64,000 bases of DNA from Vibrio taketomensis (GTDB lineage Bacteria > Pseudomonadota > Gammaproteobacteria > Enterobacterales > Vibrionaceae): assembly GCF_009938165.1 (NCBI RefSeq), contig NZ_AP019650.1, positions 1,277,332-1,341,331 on the forward strand, given 5' to 3'. How positions within the stretch are numbered: position 1 is the stretch's first letter; the number at the start of each line of letters is the position of its first letter. Positions 17,872-26,562 of this stretch are shown piece by piece. A program made the position numbers and the translations under genes. The notes beneath the pieces were generated by a model. It did not search any database, was not told the origin of the DNA, and saw nothing but the letters and a program-made list of their open reading frames with translations.

Positions 17872-18210
17872 ATGTTTATCCATCATGTAAATGGCATCGA
17901 CTGGCTAGTGATTACCGCCTTTGAAGAATTCAAAACAATGTTTATCGAGGATGCGGGAACGATCCCCTCTTGCTTCTCTACGGCCAGTGAACTGAGCCTG
18001 ATTGATCAAGCCAAGCGCACTTATGGATATTTACCTTCACTTGATGGAGGAATAACCGATACAGGTACGTTTCAAAGTAAGGATAACGAAGAAGATTTGA
18101 ATCCACAGCTTGCTTGCCTTGTGGAGGGGCGTGGTCGAGTATTTATCTATCACGGCGGCTTTGTCGCGTTTGTCGATGACGAACAAACCTTTATTACGCG
18201 AATGAACTGA
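17872..18210 (+). CDS. Hypothetical acidic protein
   Basis: I do not recognise this protein of about 112 residues. It is soluble, acidic and has no signal peptide. The start at 17872 is preferred over 17860 because GAGAG lies 6 bases upstream. The C-terminal half ends GRVFIYHGGFVAFVDDEQTF. Neighbours are a LysR gene and a response regulator, neither clearly linked. Confidence 0.55.
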   Translation: MFIHHVNGIDWLVITAFEEFKTMFIEDAGTIPSCFSTASELSLIDQAKRTYGYLPSLDGGITDTGTFQSKDNEEDLNPQLACLVEGRGRVFIYHGGFVAFVDDEQTFITRMN

Positions 18211-18299
18211 CCTGTACTCTGTCTTTGAGCTCGGCAAGTCAATATCCCTAGCCGATAGCAAATCTATCCAACCCAATATCATTCATACTACAAATCATG

Positions 18300-18319
18300 A
18301 TTCCCGCATTAGCGGGAAT
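18300..18319. repeat. Small palindromic repeat ATTCCCGC-N4-GCGGGAAT
   Basis: An 8-bp perfect stem with a 4-base loop. The same stem recurs at 26513-26534. Both copies sit just outside genes, like small dispersed palindromes in other genomes. Confidence 0.6.
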
Positions 18320-18489
18320 AAATACCTTTGAAACATTCGATTCACCAATTGGGTCGTCACCATCACGGTACGCATACGTATTTCTAAGTTGTCAAAGTGT
18401 AACTCTTTGGTTAGTGTATTTACTTCACTGCAATACGGTTACATCTATTACTAATCAATAACATGCTCTCATTGTTTAGGAAAATGGCT

Positions 18490-19167
18490 ATGGCACACTC
18501 AAATACACTCCAGTTGTTACTTGTCGAAGACAATCTTGAATTGGCTGAAACGACTATCGAGCACTTTGAGTTAGAGGGTATTGGATGCGATCACGTCTCA
18601 AATGGTTCCGCTGCCCTCGATGTAATGGTGAAAGCTCACCCTGACGTGGTGATTCTCGATGTCAATTTACCCCGTTTTTCAGGTTTGGAAGTGTGTAAAA
18701 AATTACGAGAACAAGGTAATGATGTACCCATCATTATGCTGACTGCTCGTGATTCATTGGATGACAAAATTGCAGGATTTGAAGCAGGCGCTGATGATTA
18801 TTTGACGAAGCCATTCGCCTTTGAAGAACTGTTAATGCGAGTCAGAGTGCTCTCTCGTCGTCGCAGTGGTGAAGTGAACGTCATCACACTCAAAGATCTG
18901 CAAATGAATGTCAAAGAGCGCAACGTAAAGCGTGGGATGGATGAAATTAAACTCTCACCGACGGGCTACCGTATTCTCGAGGCGTTGCTGCGCTCAACAC
19001 CCAACCCAATCAGTCGAGAAGATTTGATCCAAAAGGTGTGGGGGGACGAACAACCCGATACCAACAGCCTAAAAGTACACATGTTTAAATTGAGGCACGC
19101 ACTTGATGCGAACTATGAGGAAAAGCTGCTTCACACAGTGAAAAGCTTTGGCTTTGTCCTCAGATAG
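18490..19167 (+). CDS. OmpR-family response regulator 1
   Basis: The protein has a receiver domain (VEDN acidic pair, DVNLP with the phosphorylated Asp near residue 54, TARD, KPF) and a C-terminal OmpR-type winged helix (GDEQPDTNSLKVHMFKLR). The start at 18490 has AGGA 8 bases upstream and fits the family better than 18463. It is a clear paralogue of the regulator at 20988-21671, and the same pattern continues into the DNA-binding helix. It is convergent with the pilin/two-component locus. No kinase adjoins it, so it may share the kinase at 19701-20978 or be an orphan. Confidence 0.9.
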   Translation: MAHSNTLQLLLVEDNLELAETTIEHFELEGIGCDHVSNGSAALDVMVKAHPDVVILDVNLPRFSGLEVCKKLREQGNDVPIIMLTARDSLDDKIAGFEAGADDYLTKPFAFEELLMRVRVLSRRRSGEVNVITLKDLQMNVKERNVKRGMDEIKLSPTGYRILEALLRSTPNPISREDLIQKVWGDEQPDTNSLKVHMFKLRHALDANYEEKLLHTVKSFGFVLR

Positions 19168-19246
19168 TGGCGGGTTTTAACATGCCGAGGTTTGAATACG
19201 CACTTCAGGCCAGTCACGTTTTGATACCTTACTTGGCATTGAAAGT

Positions 19247-19686
19247 TCACGCTTTTGCGTCTAAGTCTGAGGTAAAGAAAATATAAATATGATTGTTTGG
19301 TGTGCTTTTGTCGGTAAAAAACTCAGCCACACTCGGGTCTTTTTGCGCGGTGGTGAGTGACACAGCATCTAGATTTAACCACGCCAATACTTGTCGGTTT
19401 ATCTCATCAAAAGAATCACTGCCATCGACTCTTGGGTAACCATTTCTTAGCGGAATCATTACGCCATTAATGGCAATTTCCTGCTCACCATTCTCTAAAC
19501 CTTCAACAAGTACACGCGCATGCTCCATTTCGAGCCCTGACTGCATTGTTGCCGCGACACTTTCCATGATCGCAACTTTAGAATCGCGTTGGTAATTGAA
19601 AAACGAGGTGCGGCTAGCAGTGCCAAGATAGCCAGAATAACGAGCACAATGACGAGCCCGATGAGTGTAAAACCATTTTTCTTCAC
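19247..19686 (-). pseudogene. Type IV pilin-like protein, frameshifted
   Basis: The GTG-started N-terminus KKNGFTLIGLVIVLVILAIL is a prepilin leader plus hydrophobic helix, cut after Gly. The frame closes after 63 codons. In the next frame the protein continues as NYQRDSKVAIMESVAATMQ to a C-terminus of about 145 residues in all. One added base in the A run at 19599-19603 joins the two. Residue 5 of the mature pilin is Gly instead of the near-invariant Glu, so it may be a minor or initiating pseudopilin. It is the last gene of the locus after the sensor kinase. Confidence 0.75.
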
Positions 19687-19700
19687 ATTCGTTACCCACT

Positions 19701-20978
19701 TTACGCAAATATCACTTTAACCACGCGCCCATTTGTCAGTACTTGCTCTTGATAGTGCCAGAAGTACTTATCGCAGATTTGTTTGATCAACATTAGCCCA
19801 AGGCCAAATCCAGTGGTTTCATGGGTCAGATCGTTACTCACATCTTGATTTATAACCTCAACCTGCATATGACTTTGAGTGATGACCACCGTCCCCTCGA
19901 TCGTATGCTGAAAAGCATTGCGAATTAGGTTAGTCAGCACAATTTTACACATATCAGAAAGATGCAAGCACTCATAGCTATCAACGTGAATTTCCACTTC
20001 CACGGATTTTCCATCCAGCAGATAACGCTGCTCATTCACAACTTGTTCCACCAACATACCAAGACTTGTCATCGTCTCTTTCAGTTCGGTGGATTTTTCA
20101 TGGTTGAGCCATAGTAAACTCTCGCATAAATTCGACATCGCCACACTGTTGTTTTCGATTCTTTGCAGATTTTTCAACAATCGCTCTTTAGGCATATCGT
20201 TCGCGATCATTTTATTCATCAACTCAGCGTTTGATCGAATAACGGCAATCGGCGTGCGCAGTTCATGGCTTGCATATCGAATAAACTCTTTTTCTTTATT
20301 GACGCTTTTTTGCACCGCAGACAAGGAGTTATTAATGACTCGAGCCATCATATTCAATTCAGAGAACTTAAAGTCAGGCATCGTCGCTAAGTCGCTACTT
20401 TCTCGAATACCCATCGCCCAAGATTTTAGCTCTTCTACTGGCTTCGTCACTTTATGCAAAATGATGAACAAACCAATTAAGAAAAATGCCAAAAGTACGG
20501 CAACAAACAACAAGATATAATCCAGTTGTGGCAATAAATTTATGTTGAGCGTATCGGTCAATTCATCAAATTCATCTTTGTTTATCTTCACGGCCACATA
20601 TTTGGTAGACCCTGCAACATCCGTTTTAATCAACAAATAGATAAACCGATTAGGTTCTAAATCTTCGCTGTAGGACACTTCCGTAGATTTACAAAGCTCA
20701 CCCATCTTGATGCTATGTTCGTTGAACTTTAACTGGAAAATCAGTGGTAAGTCATTCCAACTTGACGTGATCACGAAAGGAGAATTGATTATCGGTTTGC
20801 CATCTGTCGGGTGTTCGGTTTCGGCCTTAATGAGCATCACGCCCTTAACCACCAAATCAACACCAATGTAAAGATTATAAGTACTGTAAGAGCCTGCAAC
20901 TGTCGCAAGTATCATCCCCAACGCGACAGAAACACTGATGACGTAAACTCTAAGGCTCTCTTTAATCTTCACTGGCAT
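19701..20978 (-). CDS. Sensor histidine kinase
   Basis: This 425-residue membrane kinase has helices at about residues 10-30 and 150-175 enclosing a periplasmic domain of about 120 residues. A HAMP-like linker follows, then HisKA with ASHELRTPIAV (phospho-His near residue 240), and HATPase_c with NLIRNAFQHT and GFGLGLMLIKQ. The response regulator gene lies 9 bases upstream in the same operon and is the cognate partner. The sensor domain is not recognised. Pilin-like genes on both sides suggest it responds to an envelope or surface cue, but that is only inference. Confidence 0.92.
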   Translation of the reverse strand: MPVKIKESLRVYVISVSVALGMILATVAGSYSTYNLYIGVDLVVKGVMLIKAETEHPTDGKPIINSPFVITSSWNDLPLIFQLKFNEHSIKMGELCKSTEVSYSEDLEPNRFIYLLIKTDVAGSTKYVAVKINKDEFDELTDTLNINLLPQLDYILLFVAVLLAFFLIGLFIILHKVTKPVEELKSWAMGIRESSDLATMPDFKFSELNMMARVINNSLSAVQKSVNKEKEFIRYASHELRTPIAVIRSNAELMNKMIANDMPKERLLKNLQRIENNSVAMSNLCESLLWLNHEKSTELKETMTSLGMLVEQVVNEQRYLLDGKSVEVEIHVDSYECLHLSDMCKIVLTNLIRNAFQHTIEGTVVITQSHMQVEVINQDVSNDLTHETTGFGLGLMLIKQICDKYFWHYQEQVLTNGRVVKVIFA

Positions 20979-20987
20979 ATCCTATTT

Positions 20988-21671
20988 TTACTGCTCTGCG
21001 CGCAGCACATAACCGAAATTGGGTAGCGTATGAATCAATTTGGTGTCGCGATCTTTATCAACCGCTTGGCGAAGTTTGAACATGTGCACTTTCAAACTAT
21101 TGCTCTCTGGTGATGCATCTCCCCATACCAAACGTATTATTTTGCTTTTACTTACCGGAGAGGGGCTCGCTCTCATCATCACTTTTAAAATGCCGTAGCA
21201 AGTGGGTGAAAGATTTAATTCTTGCCCACCTCGAAACACCGTTCGGCTCTCCAGATCCAGAACTAAATCATCAACCACAAACTGTGCTTGAGCGCCATTT
21301 CTGCGCTTGAGTAGCACCTGAACCCTTGCCATTAGCTCTTCAAGCGCAAATGGCTTAATCATGTAATCATCCGCGCCGACTTGGAAACCTGCGAGCTTAT
21401 CATTCAGGCCGCTGCGCGCTGTGAGAATCAACACCGGAAGATCAATTCCATCTAGACGCATCTCTTCGCAGACTCTCAACCCTGATAGCTGCGGTAAATT
21501 CACATCGAGAATAACCAAATCGTATTCATCAGAGCGCGCGAGTTTTAAGGCCAACATGCCGTTAGATACATGGTCACAATTGATCCCCTGCATCTCAAAA
21601 TATTCCATGATGGTCTTCGCTAGCTCAATATTATCATCGACCAACAATATATGTTTGTGTATTACATCCAT
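20988..21671 (-). CDS. OmpR-family response regulator 2
   Basis: The 227-residue regulator has a receiver domain (LLVDDN, DVNLPQLSG with phospho-Asp, TARSG, KPFALEEL) and an OmpR-type DNA-binding domain with the SNSLKVHMFKLRQAVD recognition region. It is co-transcribed with the downstream kinase and the upstream pilin-like gene (16-base gap). It is very like regulator 1 at 18490-19167, so duplication is likely and the two may bind overlapping targets. Confidence 0.93.
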   Translation of the reverse strand: MDVIHKHILLVDDNIELAKTIMEYFEMQGINCDHVSNGMLALKLARSDEYDLVILDVNLPQLSGLRVCEEMRLDGIDLPVLILTARSGLNDKLAGFQVGADDYMIKPFALEELMARVQVLLKRRNGAQAQFVVDDLVLDLESRTVFRGGQELNLSPTCYGILKVMMRASPSPVSKSKIIRLVWGDASPESNSLKVHMFKLRQAVDKDRDTKLIHTLPNFGYVLRAEQ

Positions 21672-21687
21672 TTACTTTATTCCATCA

Positions 21688-22230
21688 CTAACAATCTTCA
21701 GTCTCTAGGGTTGTTGTACTTTTACCTGTTCTCGTAGCGGTTGCAGGAGTGTAGTGAATCCGGCAATGAAACTCCGTTAGTTCATTCCAATCACCATCAA
21801 ATGGAGGAAAAATCCAAAAACCACCGTCGTAGTCAGTTTCAAAATTCAGGGCAGCAACGCCATGATAATCTTCATTAAGCGGCGCGACATCGGCATCAAC
21901 CAGTTGCTTAAATTGCGCAAATGCTTCATCGGGAAAGATGACAAACCAAGGGTAATTATCTTCGTTAGTTAGGCGAATTTGTTGACCGTTTACGACCAAG
22001 CAACGCATTTGGCTGTGATATCGGCATGGTTGAATATCCGCTGATGGTAGCTGTGACTTCATCGCAGCCGAAGCAAATGCTGAGTCGATTGCACCTTGAG
22101 TTGCCTTGAGTGTGGCGATTCTGGCTTCTGATTGTAATCCCATAAATTTAGGCACGGCAATCACTGCCAAGACGCCCAAAATTACAATCACTAGAACCAT
22201 CTCAAACAGCGTAAAACCTTTACTGTTCAT
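21688..22230 (-). CDS. Type IV pilin-like protein
   Basis: The 180-residue protein begins MNSKG-FTLFEMVLVIVILG: a short leader, the prepilin cleavage site and the Glu5 helix of type IV pilins and type II secretion pseudopilins. Its globular part has Cys pairs (residues about 73-81 and at the C-terminus). It could be assembled by a machinery encoded elsewhere, since no ATPase, platform protein or peptidase is in the window. It lies between an EAL-GGDEF gene and the two-component genes on one strand. Confidence 0.88.
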   Translation of the reverse strand: MNSKGFTLFEMVLVIVILGVLAVIAVPKFMGLQSEARIATLKATQGAIDSAFASAAMKSQLPSADIQPCRYHSQMRCLVVNGQQIRLTNEDNYPWFVIFPDEAFAQFKQLVDADVAPLNEDYHGVAALNFETDYDGGFWIFPPFDGDWNELTEFHCRIHYTPATATRTGKSTTTLETEDC

Positions 22231-22268
22231 AAAACCTCTAGAAATTTGAGACGTCCCTGTCTAATCAC

Positions 22269-23965
22269 TTAAATTACAAAATCAACGCTTCGCTGGCGTT
22301 TGATCTGACGCTTCGCCGCGTACATATTTCTGTCAGCAATTTCTATTGCCGTATGGATATCGTGATTACTCACTTTGGCGAGACCATAAGCAAACGATAA
22401 GTCGTAACCTTTTTTCGCAAAGTAAGACGCCATCTTGGCATTCAGTGAATTCAGTCTGTTTTCGATATCGTCATAGGCGGACGAATCAAAAATAATCACA
22501 AACTCATCACCACCATAGCGGATCACCAAGTCCTTCTCGCGCAGTGATGATTTCAGTAAACAAGCGAAATCCACCAAACAGCCATCACCAACTCGATGCC
22601 CATAGGTATCATTCACCGCTTTAAAGCCATTCATATCTAAAAACGCAACGATACGGTCGTCATACGAGCTCAATTGGTATTTTAAAAACGATCGGGTGTA
22701 GCACTTGGTTAACTCGTCTTTGCTCACATCCATTAGCCCCACATTTGATGGGCACACGGTGGTAATGATGAATTTCTTATCGTTGTAGACCATCTTCTCG
22801 CGAATGGTCTCGTACTCAACCCCATCAAAGAACTCTTTATCTTTGTGAAACATCAACTCGTCATCAAACAAGATGAACTTATCTTTCTCTAAACACAGGC
22901 GATAGCTTTCGTTCTCACTGATGATGTCTTGCGGATCGACGCCGACAATACTCGTTCCCACCAATTCTCGGTGCGCTGTGTTGTCGTACATCACAACCCC
23001 TTGCTCGTTACGAATAATGACCAGCTTTTCGGTTGAATCAATCAAGGACATCACACCATTACCAATGATGGTTGAATTATTGAAATAGATGTCGCGCAAG
23101 TTTTTCAGCGTCACGTTGATGTCTTGGTTATGCACCAAACCCAACAAATCGTTTTGCTCAATAAAACGGTTTACTGCCTCATCTCTGAGTGAGCCAACAT
23201 CGTTTTCTACCAAGAAGCTATAGAGCTTGTAATCCAAGTCCAAGCCTAGACGTTGAGCTTCCTCTAAATGCCTTTCTGGCGCCTGATTAACAAAGCTCTC
23301 TAACTGAACGATCTCTTCCAGCGGCATCGGTTTATAAAAGTAAAAACCTTGAATCACTGGGCTCTCAGCAAACAATTCAATCAACTCTTTCTGGCGCAGA
23401 TTTTCTACGCCTTCAAAATCACTTTACGAGTACACAAGGTGATGATTTTTGAGTAAAGAAAAGATAAATGTCTAAATTTGCTGTAATTGGTTTCGATGTC
23501 TTGAACCAAAGAACGGTCGAATTTCACTTCATCTGCGCCAATCGTTAAGGCGAGATCGGTGCGCGCAAAGTCTTTACCAAAGTCATCAATCGATATCTCG
23601 ATGTTGTTTTGTTTAAGCAGAGATACGTTATTAATAAACTTATCATTCAAATCCACGTCTTGGTGTTCAACCAATTCGAGAACAATGTGGTGATCTTTTA
23701 ACTGCCTAATCGCACTGAAAACGAAATAATCGTTCAACAAAGATGTTGGGTGAATATTGATAGAAACAGGAATCTTGATGCCATGTTGCTCGACGTCTTT
23801 CAGACATAGCTTCATCACCATCAGATCCAACGCCACTGTATTGGTTACATTGGCTAAGTATTCTGGTACGGATTGCATCGCGTTAACGGGTCTTAACAAT
23901 GCTTCAAGACCAACAATAACGTTGTCGTTCATCTTTGGTTGGTATAACAAGTAAAAATCAGACAT
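22269..23965 (-). pseudogene. EAL-GGDEF cyclic di-GMP protein, frameshifted
   Basis: Read across the break, this is a protein of about 565 residues with an N-terminal EAL domain and a C-terminal GGDEF domain, the reverse of the usual order. The EAL part shows YQPK, GLEALLRP, DDFGKD and KFDRSLV, then after the break QGFYFYKPMP. The GGDEF part shows an intact GGDEF and an REKD inhibitory site five residues before it. The frame breaks near 23414; one extra base turns VILKA-stop into VILEGVENLRQKELIELF. If real, the break separates the two domains. Both motifs are intact, so the repaired protein could both make and degrade c-di-GMP. Confidence 0.85.
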
Positions 23966-24199
23966 TAGAAACCTTCATGCTTTAGTAACCGTTGGAATAC
24001 GACCGTTGTCGCTCCAAGCCTGGGTTCACTCGCCTCTTGTTTCTTGTCATCCATCTAACAAGTTAAATTCCGTCTCAAAGCCTTTGCTTTAAGAGGCACA
24101 GTGTGTGATATGGTTCATATTTTAAGTTTTTGATGGTTAACGCTCAGTTAACGTTAAACCTTGTTTTGATGATTTATTTTTATCGTTTCAATAAATCAT

Positions 24200-24751
24200 T
24201 CACAAACAAAACAAACGCATCCTTGCGGTAAAGCTTTGCTTGATTCTATTTTGATAGTTTGGCTGGATGAGGTCATGACACTCTGTTGAGTTATCAACAA
24301 TGACAGCAACAGCGGCGCTCGATGTAGTCGCCTGTGAATACTTAAGACAAGATTGCTCATAACCTGACAAGCCAAAATAAATCACGCCGCTTATCGGCTC
24401 TGTTCGATACAGCCAATCTTGTTGTAAGCCACCAATCACTATCGAGAGGTCCTCCAGCGTCGCTTTTGGATAACCATAAGCAATATCTAAATCTGCGCGA
24501 CCATCCGCATCGGTATCGATACTGGTTTCACTCAAATGTTCAACGTCTAAGACAACCGCCTTGCTATACACTATCCCCATAGAACTGAGAAACGCCCCTT
24601 TCAAACCACTTATTGCCGCATCTCGCGCATCATCTTGCAGATTTAAAAAGCGCGGAGCCGCAGTAACGGACAATATGCCAAGGATGACAATAACGATAAC
24701 CAGTTCAATTAACGTAAACCCTTTTGCTTGCATCTGTTTTCCAACATTCAT
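24200..24751 (-). CDS. Type IV pilin-like protein
   Basis: The leader MQAKG-FTLIELVIVIVILGIL (start at 24733 or 24751) is a standard prepilin signal with Glu5. The 177-183 residue protein has two Cys in the second half (SCLKYSQ and TECHDL), spaced as in a disulfide-bonded D-region. It is the first gene of the locus and lies 234 bases before the EAL-GGDEF gene, in a gap where nothing else is seen. Its role is probably linked to the other two pilin-like proteins. Confidence 0.87.
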   Translation of the reverse strand: MNVGKQMQAKGFTLIELVIVIVILGILSVTAAPRFLNLQDDARDAAISGLKGAFLSSMGIVYSKAVVLDVEHLSETSIDTDADGRADLDIAYGYPKATLEDLSIVIGGLQQDWLYRTEPISGVIYFGLSGYEQSCLKYSQATTSSAAVAVIVDNSTECHDLIQPNYQNRIKQSFTARMRLFCL

Positions 24752-24981
24752 TCATAAAGACGTGAGGATGTACCGCAATTGGGTTGGGCACATCGGCAAA
24801 TTTTGGCGACTATATGCGGTGGCGAGTTAACGCAGGGTTAAGAAAACACGAACGAAGAAAATATTTCGCTTTTGGTCGACAACCAAACCTAATCTTGAGG
24901 TTTACTTACCCCCAGAGAAACCTCGAACACTTACTTTGCTATGGTTCGACAGACAAGCATATGAACAATCCATCAAAACGC

Positions 24982-25010
24982 TTGACAAGATCATTGACGA
25001 TCCTTAAATT
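24982..25010 (+). promoter_or_regulatory. Promoter of the tetR gene
   Basis: TTGACA and TAAATT are separated by exactly 17 bases. The TetR-type operator begins five bases after the -10 box, so a bound repressor would block transcription from this promoter. Confidence 0.65.
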
Positions 25011-25014
25011 ACAA

Positions 25015-25032
25015 ACCGACCGAACGGTCAGT
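25015..25032. promoter_or_regulatory. TetR-type operator 1
   Basis: The imperfect palindrome ACCGACCG-AA-CGGTCAGT overlaps the start of the tetR transcript. A closely similar palindrome precedes the GNAT gene, which supports autoregulation and control of the downstream genes. Confidence 0.75.
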
Positions 25033-25054
25033 TAACTTTCAACAAGTGAACACT

Positions 25055-25594
25055 ATGGACAAAAGACAGAACATTATTGACGTTGCGACTCGCTTATTTG
25101 CAGAGCATGGGTTTGAAAAAACACCGATTTCATTGATCTGTGAAGAAGCAGAAGTATCCAAAGGGCTCGTCTTTCACCACTTCAAGAACAAGAATGATCT
25201 GCTCAGAGAAGTGTTTGTTCATATCACATCTGTCATCGAGGAAGCGGATCAACAAGATGCAAATGTTGATGCCAATGAGATTCGAATGGAGTCATTAATC
25301 GACTCGATTTTCGAAGGCATGATGAAGCCAGAACATCGAAAGATGTACCAGTTTAACTTCAGTGTGATGGTGCATCCGACCACCAGAGCTATCGTGGTTG
25401 ACTTGATCGAAGATAGATACCGAGGATTGCAGGTGTCGACAGAAGAGGTGTTTCACGCTTTAGGGTATGAAAACCCGGCGGTCATCACCAAAATGTTTAT
25501 TGCCGAGATTGATGGCATTGCTATGAATTATCTGCTGAACGACGATTTCCCTATCAACGAAATCAAGCAAGAGTTTACGAAAAAATATTGCTAA
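25055..25594 (+). CDS. TetR-family repressor
   Basis: The protein of about 179 residues has a TetR helix-turn-helix in residues 5-50 (ATRLFAEHGFEKTPISLICEEAEVSKGLVFHHFKNK split over two helices) and a helical ligand domain. A GTG nine bases upstream is an alternative start. Matching operators sit at its own promoter and before the GNAT-yjhX genes, so it probably represses itself and them. The ligand is unknown. Confidence 0.9.
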   Translation: MDKRQNIIDVATRLFAEHGFEKTPISLICEEAEVSKGLVFHHFKNKNDLLREVFVHITSVIEEADQQDANVDANEIRMESLIDSIFEGMMKPEHRKMYQFNFSVMVHPTTRAIVVDLIEDRYRGLQVSTEEVFHALGYENPAVITKMFIAEIDGIAMNYLLNDDFPINEIKQEFTKKYC

Positions 25595-25605
25595 CTTCGC
25601 TGATG

Positions 25606-25635
25606 ATCACGCATTTCTCAATGCGTGATTTTTTT
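25606..25635 (+). terminator. Rho-independent terminator of tetR
   Basis: ATCACGCAT and ATGCGTGAT form a 9-bp stem with a 6-base loop, followed by six T. Confidence 0.9.
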
Positions 25636-25646
25636 AAAGCAAAATC

Positions 25647-25664
25647 ACCGACTGACCAGTCGGT
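25647..25664. promoter_or_regulatory. TetR-type operator 2
   Basis: ACCGACTG-AC-CAGTCGGT is a near-perfect palindrome with the same outer bases as operator 1. It lies 24 bases before the GNAT start codon. Confidence 0.75.
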
Positions 25665-25687
25665 TTATAATTAGAGAGACAAATAGA

Positions 25688-26197
25688 ATGAGCACTCCCT
25701 ATCAAATTCAATATGAGGCATTTGCAACAGCAGGCGGTCTTTATGATGAACGACATGCAAAACTGTATGCTGAATTTGCCGATGCGCTGATTGCCGACGG
25801 AAGCTATTCCATCGTGTATGAAGGTGTGGCGCACGCTTGCTATACACCAATCACGATTGATAAAGCACCGCACCTGAAATGTTATGTATTAGCGCCGCTT
25901 GCGGTACTTCCTCAGTTCCAAGGTAAAGGAATCGCAACACGACTAATGGAACAAGCCGAAAGCGAACTCGATGCTGATGTGATCTTTGTGATGGGTGAAC
26001 CTTTCCATTACGGTAATCGCTATAACACGCCACATAACGTCTTACCGCCGGTTAAAACCCTTGCACCTCTTGAATGTTGGTTCGCAAGAGAGTTAACACC
26101 AGGTGCGCTAGATAATCTCGGTGAATCAACCTCATCAGTGACAGGCCCTTACGCCTCTCCTTTGATGTGGGGTCACCCAAGTGAACAAGTTGAATAA
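25688..26197 (+). CDS. GNAT-family acetyltransferase
   Basis: This 169-residue protein carries the acetyl-CoA binding loop of the GNAT fold: LAPLAVLPQFQGKGIATRLM at about residues 75-95, with Q-x-x-G-x-G/A. The MGEPFHYGNRY stretch is typical of a YhbS-like subgroup. It follows a TetR operator and is followed by a YjhX-family gene 55 bases later. In E. coli the YjhX (TopAI) toxin is paired with YjhQ, which is also a GNAT protein. That similarity hints at a functional pair, but the family is large and the substrate is unknown. Confidence 0.85.
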   Translation: MSTPYQIQYEAFATAGGLYDERHAKLYAEFADALIADGSYSIVYEGVAHACYTPITIDKAPHLKCYVLAPLAVLPQFQGKGIATRLMEQAESELDADVIFVMGEPFHYGNRYNTPHNVLPPVKTLAPLECWFARELTPGALDNLGESTSSVTGPYASPLMWGHPSEQVE

Positions 26198-26252
26198 ATA
26201 AGCGAAGGGGCACAATGCTGCCCTTTCATCAACACAGTTAGAGATACATTCA

Positions 26253-26510
26253 ATGAATATTTCAAAACACGAACAGAGAGTTCTACACGTACTCGCACTA
26301 GGTGGCGAAATCCAATACGTGCGCAGTGACAATAGTAAAATCAGTCAAATATTTTGTTATTCCCGCGAAGGGCATATCCTGACGGATTGCTCCATGGAGG
26401 TATTTAAGCGCTTAAAGAGTAAAAAACTCATCAGTTCGAAAAAAAGCGCGCCATATCGAATCACAACATTAGGAGCGACGTCCGTCAGATCTCAAATGTT
26501 TCAGCGTTAA
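26253..26510 (+). CDS. yjhX: YjhX/TopAI-family protein
   Basis: The 85-residue protein follows E. coli YjhX (UPF0386): MNISKHEQRVLHVLALGG, CYSREGHILTDCSMEVFKRLK, then KKLI and PYRIT at matching places. E. coli YjhX has been described as TopAI, an inhibitor of topoisomerase I neutralised by the GNAT protein YjhQ. The gene follows a GNAT gene here, in the opposite order from E. coli. It may be a toxin-antitoxin pair or a regulatory pair; toxicity cannot be judged from sequence. Confidence 0.85.
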   Translation: MNISKHEQRVLHVLALGGEIQYVRSDNSKISQIFCYSREGHILTDCSMEVFKRLKSKKLISSKKSAPYRITTLGATSVRSQMFQR

Positions 26511-26512
26511 AA

Positions 26513-26534
26513 CATTCCCGCCCTTGCGGGAATG
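26513..26534. repeat. Palindromic repeat after yjhX
   Basis: CATTCCCGC and GCGGGAATG form a 9-bp stem with a 4-base loop. Its core is the same as the repeat at 18300-18319. There is no T tail, so it may be a dispersed palindrome serving as a shared 3' end for convergent genes. Confidence 0.6.
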
Positions 26535-26562
26535 ACCCGTTATCGATGGGAAACAGCAGAAG

